Below, piece after piece: positions 11,141 to 27,300 of a DNA stretch of 64,000 nucleotides. A program made the position numbers and the translations under genes. The notes under the pieces were generated by a model, which was not told the DNA's origin, ran no database searches, and saw only the letters and a list, made by a program, of their open reading frames with translations. Origin of the DNA: Halictus rubicundus (lineage: Eukaryota; Arthropoda; Insecta; Hymenoptera; Halictidae); contig NW_027488567.1 of the NCBI RefSeq assembly GCF_050948215.1, positions 434,001-498,000 on the forward strand, given 5' to 3'. Position 1 is the first letter of the stretch. Every line of letters begins with the position of its first letter.

Positions 11141-14100
11141 CTATCCTCTATTCTATCCTATCCTCTATCCTATCCTATCCTCTATCCTATCCTATCCTCT
11201 ATCCTATCCTATCCTCTATCCTATCCTATCCTCTATCCTATCCTATCCTCTATCCTATCCTATCCTGTATCCTATCCTATCCTATCCTCTATCCTATCCT
11301 ATCCTATCAACTATCCTACCCTATCCTCTATCATATCCTATCCTCTATCCTATCCTATCCTCTATCCTATCCTATCCTCTGCCCTATCCTATCCTCTCTC
11401 CTATCCTATCCTCTATCCTATCCTATCCTCTCTCCTATCCTATCCTCTATCCTATCCTATCCTCTATAATATCGTATCCTCTATAATATTGTATCCTGTA
11501 TCCTATCCTGTCCTCTTTCCTATCCTATCCTCAATCCTATCCTATCCTCTATCCTTTGGTATCCTCTATCCTATCCAATCCTCTATCCTATCCTATCCTA
11601 TTCTCTATCCTATCCTATCCTATTCTCTATCCTATCCTATCCTATATCCTATCCTCTATCCTATCCTATCCTCCATCCTATCCTATCCTCTATCCTATAA
11701 TATCATCTATCCTATCCTATCCTCTATCCTATCCTATCCTCTATCGTCTCCTATCCTCTATGCTATCCAATCCCCTATGTTATCCTCTATCCTATCCTAT
11801 CCTCTATAATATCCTATCCTCTATCCTATCCTATCCTCTGTCCTATCCTATCCTCTATCCTATCCTATCCTCTATCCTATCCTCTATCCTATCCTATCCT
11901 CTATCCTATCCTATCCTCTATCCTATCCTCTACTCTATCCTATCCTATCCTCTATCCTATCCTATCCTGTATCCTATCCTATCAACTATCCTATCCTATC
12001 CTCTATCCTATCCTATCCTATCAACTATCCTATCCTATCCTCTATCCTCTATCCTCTATCCTATCCTATCCTCTATCCTATCCTATCCTCTATCCTATCC
12101 AATCCTCTATCCTATCCTATCCTCTATCCTGTCCTACCCTCCATCCTATCCTATCCTCTATCCTATAACATCATCTATCCTATCCTATTCTCTATCCTAT
12201 CCTATATTCTATCCTATCCTATTCTCTATCCTATCCTATATTCTATCCTATCCTATCCTCAATTCTTGCCTATGCTCTATCATCTGCTCTATCCTCTCCT
12301 ATCCTCAATCCTATCCTATCCTCTATCCGATCCTATCCTCTATCCTATCCAATCCTATATCCTATCCTCTATTCTATCCTATCCTCAATCCTATCCTATC
12401 CTCTATCCTATAATATCATCTATCCTATCCTATCCTCTATCCTATCCTATCCTCTATCGTCTCCTATCCTCTATGCTATCCAATCCCCTATGTTATCCTC
12501 TATCCTATCCTATCCTCTATAATATCCTATCCTCTATCCTATCCTATCCTCTGTCCTATCCTATCCTCTATCCTATCCTATCCTCTATCCTATCCTCTAT
12601 CCTATCCTATCCTCTATCCTATCCTATCCTCTATCCTATCCTATCCTCTATCCTATCCTATCCTCTATCCTATCCTATCCTCTATCCTATCCTATCCTCT
12701 ATCCTATCCTATCCTGTATCCTATCCTATCCTATCCTCTATCCTATCCTATCCTATCAACTATCCTATCCTATCCTCTATCCTATCCTATCCTCTATCCT
12801 ATCCTATCCTCTGTCCTATCCTATCCTCTCTCCTATCCTATCCTCTATCCTATCCTATCCTCTCTCCTATCCTATCCTCTATCCTATCCTATCCTCTATA
12901 ATATCGTATCCTCTATAATATTGTATCCTGTATCCTATCCTGTCCTCTTTCCTATCCTATCCTCAATCCTATCCTATCCTCTATCCTTTGGTATCCTCTA
13001 TCCTATCCAATCCTCTATCCTATCCTATCCTATTCTCTATCCTATCCTATCCTATTCTCTATCCTATCCTATCCTATATCCTATCCTATCCTCTATCCTA
13101 TCCTATCCTCTATCCTATCTTATCCTCTATCCTATCCTATCCTCTATCCTATCCTATCCTCTATAATATCGTATCCTCTATAATATCGTATCCTGTATCC
13201 TATCCTGTAATCTTTCCTATCCTATCATCAATCCTATCCTATCCTCTATGGTCTCCTATCCTCTATCCTATCCAATCCCCTATGTTATCCTCTATCCTAT
13301 CTTATCCTCTATCCTATCCTAACCTCCATCCTATCCTATCCTCTATCCTATCCTATCCTCCATCCTATCCTATCCTCTATCCTATAATATCATCTATCCT
13401 ATCCTATTCTCGATCCTATCCTATCCTCTATCCTATCCTCTGTCCTATAATATCCTCTATCCTATCCTATCCTCTATCCTATCCTATCCTCTATCCTATC
13501 CTATCCTCTATCCTGTCCTATCCTCCATCCTATCCTATCCTCTATCCTATAACATCATCTATCCTATCCTATTCTCTATCCTATCCTATATTCTATCCTA
13601 TCCTATCCTCAATTCTTGCCTATGCTCTATCATCTGCTCTATCCTCTCCTATCCTCAATCCTATTATATCCTCTATCCGATCCTATCCTCTATCCTATCC
13701 AATCCTATATCCTATCCTCTATCCTATCCTATCCTCCATCCTATACTATCCTCTATCCTATAATATCATCTATCCTATCCTATCCTCTATCCTATCCTAT
13801 CCTCTATCGTCTCCTATCCTCTATGCTATCCAATCCCCTATGTTATCCTCTATCCTATCCTATCCTCTATAATATCCTATCCTCTATTCTATCCTATCCT
13901 CTGTCCTATCCTATCCTCTATCCTATCCTATCCTCTATCCTATCCTGTATCCTATCCTATCCTCTATCCTATCCTATCCTCTATCCTATAATATCATCTA
14001 TCCTATCCTATCCTCTATCCTATCCTATCCTCCATCCTATCCTATCCTCTATCCTATAATATCATCTATCCTATCCTATCCTCTATCCTATCCTATCCTC

Positions 14101-17100
14101 TATCGTCTCCTATCCTCTATGCTATCCAATCCCCTATGTTATCCTCTATCCTATCCTATTCTCTATAATATCCTATCCTCTATCCTATCCTATCCTCTGT
14201 CCTATCCTATCCTCTATCCTATCCTATCCTCTATCCTATCCTCTATCCTATCCTATCCTCTATCCTATCCTATCCTCTATCCTATCCTCTACTCTATCCT
14301 ATCCTATCCTCTATCCTATCCTATCCTGTATCCTATCCTATCAACTATCCTATCCTATCCTCTATCCTATCCTATCCTATCAACTATCCTATCCTATCCT
14401 CTATCCTCTATCCTCTATCCTATCCTATCCTCTATCCTATCCTATCCTCTATCCTATCCAATCCTCTATCCTATCCTATCCTCTATCCTGTCCTACCCTC
14501 CATCCTATCCTATCCTCTATCCTATAACATCATCTATCCTATCCTATTCTCTATCCTATCCTATATTCTATCCTATCCTATTCTCTATCCTATCCTATAT
14601 TCTATCCTATCCTATCCTCAATTCTTGCCTATGCTCTATCATCTGCTCTATCCTCTCCTATCCTCAATCCTATCCTATCCTCTATCCGATCCTATCCTCT
14701 ATCCTATCCAATCCTATATCCTATCCTCTATTCTATCCTATCCTCAATCCTATCCTATCCTCTATCCTATAATATCATCTATCCTATCCTATCCTCTATC
14801 CTATCCTATCCTCTATCGTCTCCTATCCTCTATGCTATCCAATCCCCTATGTTATCCTCTATCCTATCCTATCCTCTATAATATCCTATCCTCTATCCTA
14901 TCCTATCCTCTGTCCTATCCTATCCTCTATCCTATCCTATCCTCTATCCTATCCTCTATCCTATCCTATCCTCTATCCTATCCTATCCTCTATCCTATCC
15001 TATCCTCTATCCTATCCTATCCTCTATCCTATCCTATCCTCTATCCTATCCTATCCTCTATCCTATCCTATCCTGTATCCTATCCTATCCTATCCTCTAT
15101 CCTATCCTATCCTATCAACTATCCTATCCTATCCTCTATCCTATCCTATCCTCTATCCTATCCTATCCTCTATCCTATCCTATCCTCTGTCCTATCCTAT
15201 CCTCTCTCCTATCCTATCCTCTATCCTATCCTATCCTCTCTCCTATCCTATCCTCTATCCTATCCTATCCTCTATAATATCGTATCCTCTATAATATTGT
15301 ATCCTGTATCCTATCCTGTCCTCTTTCCTATCCTATCCTCAATCCTATCCTATCCTCTATCCTTTGGTATCCTCTATCCTATCCAATCCTCTATCCTATC
15401 CTATCCTATTCTCTATCCTATCCTATCCTATTCTCTATCCTATCCTATCCTATATCCTATCCTATCCTCTATCCTATCCTATCCTCTATCCTATCCTATC
15501 CTCTATCCTATCCTATCCTCTATAATATCGTATCCTCTATAATATCGTATCCTGTATCCTATCCTGTAATCTTTCCTATCCTATCATCAATCCTATCCTA
15601 TCCTCTATGGTCTCCTATCCTCTATCCTATCCAATCCCCTATGTTATCCTCTATCCTATCTTATCCTCTATCCTATCCTAACCTCCATCCTATCCTATCC
15701 TCTATCCTATCCTATCCTCCATCCTATCCTATCCTCTATCCTATAATATCATCTATCCTATCCTATTCTCGATCCTATCCTATCCTCTATCCTATCCTCT
15801 GTCCTATAATATCCTCTATCCTATCCTATCCTCTATCCTATCCTATCCTCTATCCTATCCTATCCTCTATCCTGTCCTATCCTCCATCCTATCCTATCCT
15901 CTATCCTATAACATCATCTATCCTATCCTATTCTCTATCCTATCCTATATTCTATCCTATCCTATCCTCAATTCTTGCCTATGCTCTATCATCTGCTCTA
16001 TCCTCTCCTATCCTCAATCCTATTATATCCTCTATCCGATCCTATCCTCTATCCTATCCAATCCTATATCCTATCCTCTATCCTATCCTATCCTCCATCC
16101 TATACTATCCTCTATCCTATAATATCATCTATCCTATCCTATCCTCTATCCTATCCTATCCTCTATCGTCTCCTATCCTCTATGCTATCCAATCCCCTAT
16201 GTTATCCTCTATCCTATCCTATCCTCTATAATATCCTATCCTCTATTCTATCCTATCCTCTATCCTATCCTATCCTCTATCCTATCCTATCCTCTATCCT
16301 GTCCTATCCTCCATCCTATCCTATCCTCTATCCTATAACATCATCTATCCTATCCTATTCTCTATCCTATCCTATATTCTATCCTATCCTATCCTCAATT
16401 CTTGCCTATGCTCTATCATCTGCTCTATCCTCTCCTATCCTCAATCCTATTATATCCTCTATCCGATCCTATCCTCTATCCTATCCAATCCTATATCCTA
16501 TCCAATCCTATATCCTACCCTCTATCCTATCCTATCCTCCATCCTATCCTATCCTCTATCCTATAATATCATCTATCCTATCCTATCCTCTATCCTATCC
16601 TATCCTCTATCGTCTCCTATCCTCTATGCTATCCAATCCCCTATGTTATCCTCTATCCTATCCTATCCTCTATAATATCCTATCCTCTATCCTATCCTAT
16701 CCTCTGTCCTATCCTATCGTCTATCCTATCCTATCCTCTATCCTATCCTCTATCCTATCCTATCCTCAATCCTATCCTCTATCCTATCCTCTATCCTATC
16801 CTATCCTCTATCCTATCCTATCCTCTATCCTATCCTATCCTCTATCCTATCCTATCCTCTATCCTATCCTATCCTCTGTCCTATCCTATCCTCTCTCCTA
16901 TCCTATCCTCTCTCCTATCCTATCCTCTATCCTATCCTATCCTCTATAATGTCGTATCCTCTATAATATCGTATCCTGTATTCTATCCTGTCCTCTTTCC
17001 TATCCTATCCTCCATCCTATCCTATCCTCTATCCTATAATATCATCTATCCTATCCTATCCTCTACCCTATCCTATCCTCTATAATGTCGTATCCTCTAT

Positions 17101-17717
17101 AATATCGTATCCTGTATCCTATCCTGTAATCTTTCCTATCCTATCATCAATCCTATCCTATCCTCTATGGTCTCCTATCCTCTATCCTATCCAATCCCCT
17201 ATGTTATCCTCTATCCTATCCTATCCTCTATCCTATCCTATCCTCTATAATATCGTATCCTCTATAATATCGTATCCTGTATCCTACCCTATCCTCTATA
17301 ATATCGTATCCTGTATCCTATCCTATCCTCTGTCCTATCCTATCCTCTATCCTATCCTATCCTCTATCCTATCCAATCCTCTATCCTATCCAATCCTATA
17401 TCCTATCCTCTATCCTATCCTATCCTCTATCCTATCCTATCCTCTATAATATCGTATCCTGTATCCTACCCTATCCTCTATAATATCGTATCCTGTATCC
17501 TATCCTATCCTCTGTTCTATCCTATCCTCTATCCTATCCTATCCTCTATCCTATCCAATCCTCTATCCGATCCTATCCTCTATCCTATCCAATCCTATAT
17601 CCTATCCTCTATCCTATCCTATACTCCATCCTATCCTATCATCTATCCTATAATATCATCTATCCTATCCTATCCTCTATCCTATCCTATCCTCTATCCT
17701 ATCCTATCCTCTATCCT
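11140..17717. repeat. Satellite superunit L1 (about 6.6 kb)
   Basis: Tandemly followed by superunit L2 (17.73-24.38 kb). Offsets between matching points are 6,592 near the left end, then 6,626 (11556/18182), 6,643 (12988/19631 and 13616/20259) and 6,660 (15975/22635 and 17201/23861), so whole 17-bp monomers were gained or lost inside an otherwise near-identical superunit. The left limit is approximate to a few monomers; the right limit is where 17718 and 24378 diverge. Confidence 0.85.
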
Positions 17718-17731
17718 ATCCTATCCTCTAT

Positions 17732-20700
17732 CCTATCCTCTATTCTATCCTATCCTCTATCCTATCCTATCCTCTATCCTATCCTATCCTCTATCCTATC
17801 CTATCCTCTATCCTATCCTATCCTCTATCCTATCCTATCCTCTATCCTATCCTATCCTCTATCCTATCCTATCCTCTATCCTATCCTATCCTGTATCCTA
17901 TCCTATCCTATCCTCTATCCTATCCTATCCTATCAACTATCCTACCCTATCCTCTATCATATCCTATCCTCTATCCTATCCTATCCTCTATCCTATCCTA
18001 TCCTCTGCCCTATCCTATCCTCTCTCCTATCCTATCCTCTATCCTATCCTATCCTCTCTCCTATCCTATCCTCTATCCTATCCTATCCTCTATAATATCG
18101 TATCCTCTATAATATTGTATCCTGTATCCTATCCTGTCCTCTTTCCTATCCTATCCTCAATCCTATCCTATCCTCTATCCTTTGGTATCCTCTATCCTAT
18201 CCAATCCTCTATCCTATCCTATCCTATTCTCTATCCTATCCTATCCTATTCTCTATCCTATCCTATCCTATATCCTATCCTCTATCCTATCCTATCCTCC
18301 ATCCTATCCTATCCTCTATCCTATAATATCATCTATCCTATCCTATCCTCTATCCTATCCTATCCTCTATCGTCTCCTATCCTCTATGCTATCCAATCCC
18401 CTATGTTATCCTCTATCCTATCCTATCCTCTATAATATCCTATCCTCTATCCTATCCTATCCTCTGTCCTATCCTATCCTCTATCCTATCCTATCCTCTA
18501 TCCTATCCTCTATCCTATCCTATCCTCTATCCTATCCTATCCTCTATCCTATCCTCTACTCTATCCTATCCTATCCTCTATCCTATCCTATCCTGTATCC
18601 TATCCTATCAACTATCCTATCCTATCCTCTATCCTATCCTATCCTATCAACTATCCTATCCTATCCTCTATCCTCTATCCTCTATCCTATCCTATCCTCT
18701 ATCCTATCCTATCCTCTATCCTATCCAATCCTCTATCCTATCCTATCCTCTATCCTGTCCTACCCTCCATCCTATCCTATCCTCTATCCTATAACATCAT
18801 CTATCCTATCCTATTCTCTATCCTATCCTATATTCTATCCTATCCTATTCTCTATCCTATCCTATATTCTATCCTATCCTATCCTCAATTCTTGCCTATG
18901 CTCTATCATCTGCTCTATCCTCTCCTATCCTCAATCCTATCCTATCCTCTATCCGATCCTATCCTCTATCCTATCCAATCCTATATCCTATCCTCTATTC
19001 TATCCTATCCTCAATCCTATCCTATCCTCTATCCTATAATATCATCTATCCTATCCTATCCTCTATCCTATCCTATCCTCTATCGTCTCCTATCCTCTAT
19101 GCTATCCAATCCCCTATGTTATCCTCTATCCTATCCTATCCTCTATAATATCCTATCCTCTATCCTATCCTATCCTCTGTCCTATCCTATCCTCTATCCT
19201 ATCCTATCCTCTATCCTATCCTCTATCCTATCCTATCCTCTATCCTATCCTATCCTCTATCCTATCCTATCCTCTATCCTATCCTATCCTCTATCCTATC
19301 CTATCCTCTATCCTATCCTATCCTCTATCCTATCCTATCCTGTATCCTATCCTATCCTATCCTCTATCCTATCCTATCCTATCAACTATCCTATCCTATC
19401 CTCTATCCTATCCTATCCTCTATCCTATCCTATCCTCTATCCTATCCTATCCTCTGTCCTATCCTATCCTCTCTCCTATCCTATCCTCTATCCTATCCTA
19501 TCCTCTCTCCTATCCTATCCTCTATCCTATCCTATCCTCTATAATATCGTATCCTCTATAATATTGTATCCTGTATCCTATCCTGTCCTCTTTCCTATCC
19601 TATCCTCAATCCTATCCTATCCTCTATCCTTTGGTATCCTCTATCCTATCCAATCCTCTATCCTATCCTATCCTATTCTCTATCCTATCCTATCCTATTC
19701 TCTATCCTATCCTATCCTATATCCTATCCTATCCTCTATCCTATCCTATCCTCTATCCTATCTTATCCTCTATCCTATCCTATCCTCTATCCTATCCTAT
19801 CCTCTATAATATCGTATCCTCTATAATATCGTATCCTGTATCCTATCCTGTAATCTTTCCTATCCTATCATCAATCCTATCCTATCCTCTATGGTCTCCT
19901 ATCCTCTATCCTATCCAATCCCCTATGTTATCCTCTATCCTATCTTATCCTCTATCCTATCCTAACCTCCATCCTATCCTATCCTCTATCCTATCCTATC
20001 CTCCATCCTATCCTATCCTCTATCCTATAATATCATCTATCCTATCCTATTCTCGATCCTATCCTATCCTCTATCCTATCCTCTGTCCTATAATATCCTC
20101 TATCCTATCCTATCCTCTATCCTATCCTATCCTCTATCCTATCCTATCCTCTATCCTGTCCTATCCTCCATCCTATCCTATCCTCTATCCTATAACATCA
20201 TCTATCCTATCCTATTCTCTATCCTATCCTATATTCTATCCTATCCTATCCTCAATTCTTGCCTATGCTCTATCATCTGCTCTATCCTCTCCTATCCTCA
20301 ATCCTATTATATCCTCTATCCGATCCTATCCTCTATCCTATCCAATCCTATATCCTATCCTCTATCCTATCCTATCCTCCATCCTATACTATCCTCTATC
20401 CTATAATATCATCTATCCTATCCTATCCTCTATCCTATCCTATCCTCTATCGTCTCCTATCCTCTATGCTATCCAATCCCCTATGTTATCCTCTATCCTA
20501 TCCTATCCTCTATAATATCCTATCCTCTATTCTATCCTATCCTCTGTCCTATCCTATCCTCTATCCTATCCTATCCTCTATCCTATCCTGTATCCTATCC
20601 TATCCTCTATCCTATCCTATCCTCTATCCTATAATATCATCTATCCTATCCTATCCTCTATCCTATCCTATCCTCCATCCTATCCTATCCTCTATCCTAT

Positions 20701-23700
20701 AATATCATCTATCCTATCCTATCCTCTATCCTATCCTATCCTCTATCGTCTCCTATCCTCTATGCTATCCAATCCCCTATGTTATCCTCTATCCTATCCT
20801 ATTCTCTATAATATCCTATCCTCTATCCTATCCTATCCTCTGTCCTATCCTATCCTCTATCCTATCCTATCCTCTATCCTATCCTCTATCCTATCCTATC
20901 CTCTATCCTATCCTATCCTCTATCCTATCCTCTACTCTATCCTATCCTATCCTCTATCCTATCCTATCCTGTATCCTATCCTATCAACTATCCTATCCTA
21001 TCCTCTATCCTATCCTATCCTATCAACTATCCTATCCTATCCTCTATCCTCTATCCTCTATCCTATCCTATCCTCTATCCTATCCTATCCTCTATCCTAT
21101 CCAATCCTCTATCCTATCCTATCCTCTATCCTGTCCTACCCTCCATCCTATCCTATCCTCTATCCTATAACATCATCTATCCTATCCTATTCTCTATCCT
21201 ATCCTATATTCTATCCTATCCTATTCTCTATCCTATCCTATATTCTATCCTATCCTATCCTCAATTCTTGCCTATGCTCTATCATCTGCTCTATCCTCTC
21301 CTATCCTCAATCCTATCCTATCCTCTATCCGATCCTATCCTCTATCCTATCCAATCCTATATCCTATCCTCTATTCTATCCTATCCTCAATCCTATCCTA
21401 TCCTCTATCCTATAATATCATCTATCCTATCCTATCCTCTATCCTATCCTATCCTCTATCGTCTCCTATCCTCTATGCTATCCAATCCCCTATGTTATCC
21501 TCTATCCTATCCTATCCTCTATAATATCCTATCCTCTATCCTATCCTATCCTCTGTCCTATCCTATCCTCTATCCTATCCTATCCTCTATCCTATCCTCT
21601 ATCCTATCCTATCCTCTATCCTATCCTATCCTCTATCCTATCCTATCCTCTATCCTATCCTATCCTCTATCCTATCCTATCCTCTATCCTATCCTATCCT
21701 CTATCCTATCCTATCCTGTATCCTATCCTATCCTATCCTCTATCCTATCCTATCCTATCAACTATCCTATCCTATCCTCTATCCTATCCTATCCTCTATC
21801 CTATCCTATCCTCTATCCTATCCTATCCTCTGTCCTATCCTATCCTCTCTCCTATCCTATCCTCTATCCTATCCTATCCTCTCTCCTATCCTATCCTCTA
21901 TCCTATCCTATCCTCTATAATATCGTATCCTCTATAATATTGTATCCTGTATCCTATCCTGTCCTCTTTCCTATCCTATCCTCAATCCTATCCTATCCTC
22001 TATCCTTTGGTATCCTCTATCCTATCCAATCCTCTATCCTATCCTATCCTATTCTCTATCCTATCCTATCCTATTCTCTATCCTATCCTATCCTATATCC
22101 TATCCTATCCTCTATCCTATCCTATCCTCTATCCTATCCTATCCTCTATCCTATCCTATCCTCTATCCTATCCTATCCTCTATAATATCGTATCCTCTAT
22201 AATATCGTATCCTGTATCCTATCCTGTAATCTTTCCTATCCTATCATCAATCCTATCCTATCCTCTATGGTCTCCTATCCTCTATCCTATCCAATCCCCT
22301 ATGTTATCCTCTATCCTATCTTATCCTCTATCCTATCCTAACCTCCATCCTATCCTATCCTCTATCCTATCCTATCCTCCATCCTATCCTATCCTCTATC
22401 CTATAATATCATCTATCCTATCCTATTCTCGATCCTATCCTATCCTCTATCCTATCCTCTGTCCTATAATATCCTCTATCCTATCCTATCCTCTATCCTA
22501 TCCTATCCTCTATCCTATCCTATCCTCTATCCTGTCCTATCCTCCATCCTATCCTATCCTCTATCCTATAACATCATCTATCCTATCCTATTCTCTATCC
22601 TATCCTATATTCTATCCTATCCTATCCTCAATTCTTGCCTATGCTCTATCATCTGCTCTATCCTCTCCTATCCTCAATCCTATTATATCCTCTATCCGAT
22701 CCTATCCTCTATCCTATCCAATCCTATATCCTATCCTCTATCCTATCCTATCCTCCATCCTATACTATCCTCTATCCTATAATATCATCTATCCTATCCT
22801 ATCCTCTATCCTATCCTATCCTCTATCGTCTCCTATCCTCTATGCTATCCAATCCCCTATGTTATCCTCTATCCTATCCTATCCTCTATAATATCCTATC
22901 CTCTATTCTATCCTATCCTCTATCCTATCCTATCCTCTATCCTATCCTATCCTCTATCCTGTCCTATCCTCCATCCTATCCTATCCTCTATCCTATAACA
23001 TCATCTATCCTATCCTATTCTCTATCCTATCCTATATTCTATCCTATCCTATCCTCAATTCTTGCCTATGCTCTATCATCTGCTCTATCCTCTCCTATCC
23101 TCAATCCTATTATATCCTCTATCCGATCCTATCCTCTATCCTATCCAATCCTATATCCTATCCAATCCTATATCCTATCCTCTATCCTATCCTATCCTCC
23201 ATCCTATCCTATCCTCTATCCTATAATATCATCTATCCTATCCTATCCTCTATCCTATCCTATCCTCTATCGTCTCCTATCCTCTATGCTATCCAATCCC
23301 CTATGTTATCCTCTATCCTATCCTATCCTCTATAATATCCTATCCTCTATCCTATCCTATCCTCTGTCCTATCCTATCGTCTATCCTATCCTATCCTCTA
23401 TCCTATCCTCTATCCTATCCTATCCTCAATCCTATCCTCTATCCTATCCTCTATCCTATCCTATCCTCTATCCTATCCTATCCTCTATCCTATCCTATCC
23501 TCTATCCTATCCTATCCTCTATCCTATCCTATCCTCTGTCCTATCCTATCCTCTCTCCTATCCTATCCTCTCTCCTATCCTATCCTCTATCCTATCCTAT
23601 CCTCTATAATGTCGTATCCTCTATAATATCGTATCCTGTATTCTATCCTGTCCTCTTTCCTATCCTATCCTCCATCCTATCCTATCCTCTATCCTATAAT

Positions 23701-24377
23701 ATCATCTATCCTATCCTATCCTCTACCCTATCCTATCCTCTATAATGTCGTATCCTCTATAATATCGTATCCTGTATCCTATCCTGTAATCTTTCCTATC
23801 CTATCATCAATCCTATCCTATCCTCTATGGTCTCCTATCCTCTATCCTATCCAATCCCCTATGTTATCCTCTATCCTATCCTATCCTCTATCCTATCCTA
23901 TCCTCTATAATATCGTATCCTCTATAATATCGTATCCTGTATCCTACCCTATCCTCTATAATATCGTATCCTGTATCCTATCCTATCCTCTGTCCTATCC
24001 TATCCTCTATCCTATCCTATCCTCTATCCTATCCAATCCTCTATCCTATCCAATCCTATATCCTATCCTCTATCCTATCCTATCCTCTATCCTATCCTAT
24101 CCTCTATAATATCGTATCCTGTATCCTACCCTATCCTCTATAATATCGTATCCTGTATCCTATCCTATCCTCTGTTCTATCCTATCCTCTATCCTATCCT
24201 ATCCTCTATCCTATCCAATCCTCTATCCGATCCTATCCTCTATCCTATCCAATCCTATATCCTATCCTCTATCCTATCCTATACTCCATCCTATCCTATC
24301 ATCTATCCTATAATATCATCTATCCTATCCTATCCTCTATCCTATCCTATCCTCTATCCTATCCTATCCTCTATCCT
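17732..24377. repeat. Satellite superunit L2 (about 6.6 kb)
   Basis: Second tandem copy of 11.14-17.72 kb, with the same marker order (marker C at 18181, 19629, 22006; marker A at 18892, 20259, 21268, 22635). Compared with L1 it has mostly single-monomer indels and few substitutions. Confidence 0.85.
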
Positions 24378-27300
24378 GTCCTATCCTCCATCCTATCATA
24401 TCTTCTATCCTATAACATCATCTATCCTATCCTATTCTCTATCCTACCCTATATTCTATCCTATCCTATCCTCAATTCTTGCCTATGCTCTATCATGTGC
24501 ACTATCCTCTCCTATCCTCAATCCTATCCTATCCTCTATCCGATCCAGTACTCTATCCTGTCCTCTATCCTATCCTCCATCGTATCCTATCCTATCCCCT
24601 ATCCTATCCTATCCTCTATCCTATCCTGTCCTCTTTCCTATTCTACCATCAACCCTATCCTATCCTCTATCCTATCCTATCCTCTATCCTATCCTATCCT
24701 CTATAATATCGTATCCTGTATCCTATCCTGTCCTCTTTACTATCCTATCCTCAATCCTATCCTATCCTCTATCCTACGGTATCCTCTATCCTATCCAATC
24801 CTCTATCCTATCCTATCCTCTATCCTATCCTATCCTCTATCCTATCCTATCCTATATCCTATCCTATCATCAATCCTATCCTATCCTCTATCCTATCCAA
24901 TCCCCTATGTTATCCCCTATCCTATCCTATCCTCTATAATATCGTATACTCTATCATATCCTATCCTCTTTCCTATAATATCATCTATCCTATCCTATTC
25001 TCTATCCTATCCTATCCTCTATCCTAACATATCCTCTATCCTATCCTATCCTCTATCCTATCCTATCCTCTATCCTATCCAATCCTCTATCCTATAATAT
25101 CCTCTATCCTATCCAATACTCTATCCTATCCTCTATCCTATCCTCTATCGTATCCTATCCTCTATCCTATCCTATCCTCTATCCTATCCTATCCCCTATG
25201 TTATCCTCTATCCTATCCTATCCTCTATCCTATCATATCCTCTATCCTATCCTATCCTCTATCCTATCCTATCCTCTATCCTATCCTATCCTCTATCCTA
25301 TCCTATCCTCTATCCTATTCTATCCTCTATCCTATCCTAGCCTCTATCCTATCCTATCCTATATCCTATCATATCCTCTATAATATCGTATCCTCTATAA
25401 TATCGTATCCTGTATCCTATCCTGTCCTCTTTCCTATCCTATCATCAATCCTATCCTATCCTCTATCCTATCCAATCCCCTATGTTATCCTCTATCCAAT
25501 CCTATCCTCTATAATATCGTATTCTCTATCATATCCTATCCTCTTTCCTATAATATCATCTATCCTATCCTATCATCTATAATATCGTATCCTCTATCCT
25601 ATCCTATCTTCTATCCTATCCTATCCTATATCCTATCCTATCCTCTATCCTATCCTATCCTCTATCCTATCCTATCCTCTATCCTATCCTATCCTCTATC
25701 CTATCCTATCCTCTACCCTATCCTATCCTCTATCCTATCCTATCCTCTATCCAATCCTGTCCTCTATCCTACCCTATCCTCTATAATATCATATCCTGTA
25801 TCCTATCCTGTCCTCTTTCCTATCCTATCATCAATCCTATCCTATCCTCTATCCTATCCAATCCCCTATGTTATCCCCTATCCTATCCTATCCTCTATAA
25901 TATCGTATCCTCTATCATATCCTATCCTCTTTCCTATAATATCATCTATCCTATCCTATTCTCTATCCTATCCTCTATCGTATCGTATCCTCTATCCTAT
26001 CCTATCCTCTATCTTCTCCTATCCTCGATCCTATCCTATCCTCAACCCTATCCTACCCTCAATTCTATCGTATACTCCATCCTATCCTATCCGCTATCCT
26101 ATCCTATCCACTATCCTATAATATCCTCTATCCTATCCAATACTCTATCCTATCCTCTATCCTATCCTCTATCGTATCCTATCCTCTATCCTATCCTGTC
26201 CTCTTTCCTATTCTACCCTCAACCCTATCCTATCCTCTATCCTATCCTATCCTCTATAATATCCTATCCTCTATCCTATCCTATCCTCTATCCTAACCTA
26301 TCCTCTATCCTATCCTATCCTCTATCCTATCCTATCCTCTATCCTATCCTATCCTGTATCCCATCCTATCCTCTATCCTATCCTATCCTCTATCCTATCC
26401 TATCCTCTATATTATCTTATCCTCTATCCGTATCCTATCCTCTGTCCTATCCTATCCTGTATCCTATCCTATCCTCAACCCTATCCTATCCTCAATTCTA
26501 TCGTATACTCCATACTATCCTATCCGCTATCCTATACTATCGTCTATCCTATAATATCCTCTATCCTATCCAATCCTCTATCCTATCCTCTATCCTATCC
26601 TCTATTCTATCCTATCCTCTATCCGTATCCTATCCTCTGTCCTATCCTATCCTCTATCCTATCCTATCCTCTCTCCTATCCTATCCTCAATCCTATCCTA
26701 TCCTCTGTCCTATAGTATCCTCTATCCTATCCAATCCTCTACCGTCTCCTATCCTCTATCCTATCCAATACCCTATGTTATCCTCTATCCTATCTTATCC
26801 TCTATCCTATCCTATCCTCTATCCTATCCTATGATCTATCCTATCCTATCCTCTATCCTATCCTATCCTGTATCCTATCCTATCAACTATCCTATCCTAT
26901 CCTCTATCCTATCCTATCCTATCAACTATCCTATCCTATCCTCTATCCTATCCTATCCTCTATCCTATCCTATCCTCTATCCTATCCTATCCTCTTGTCC
27001 TTTCCTATCCTCTCTCCTATCCTATCCCGTATCCTATCCTATCCTCTATCCTATCCTATCTTCTATCCTATCCTATCCTCTATAATATCCTATCCTCTAT
27101 CCTATAATATCCTCTATCCTATCCTATCCTCTATCCTATCCAATCCTCTACCGTTTCCTATCCTGTATCCGATCCAATCCCCTATCCTCTATCCTATCCT
27201 TTTCTCTATCCTATCCTCTATCGTATCCTATCCTCTATCCTATCCTATCCTCTATCTTCTCCTATCCTCTATCCTATCCTATCCTCAACCCTATCTTATC

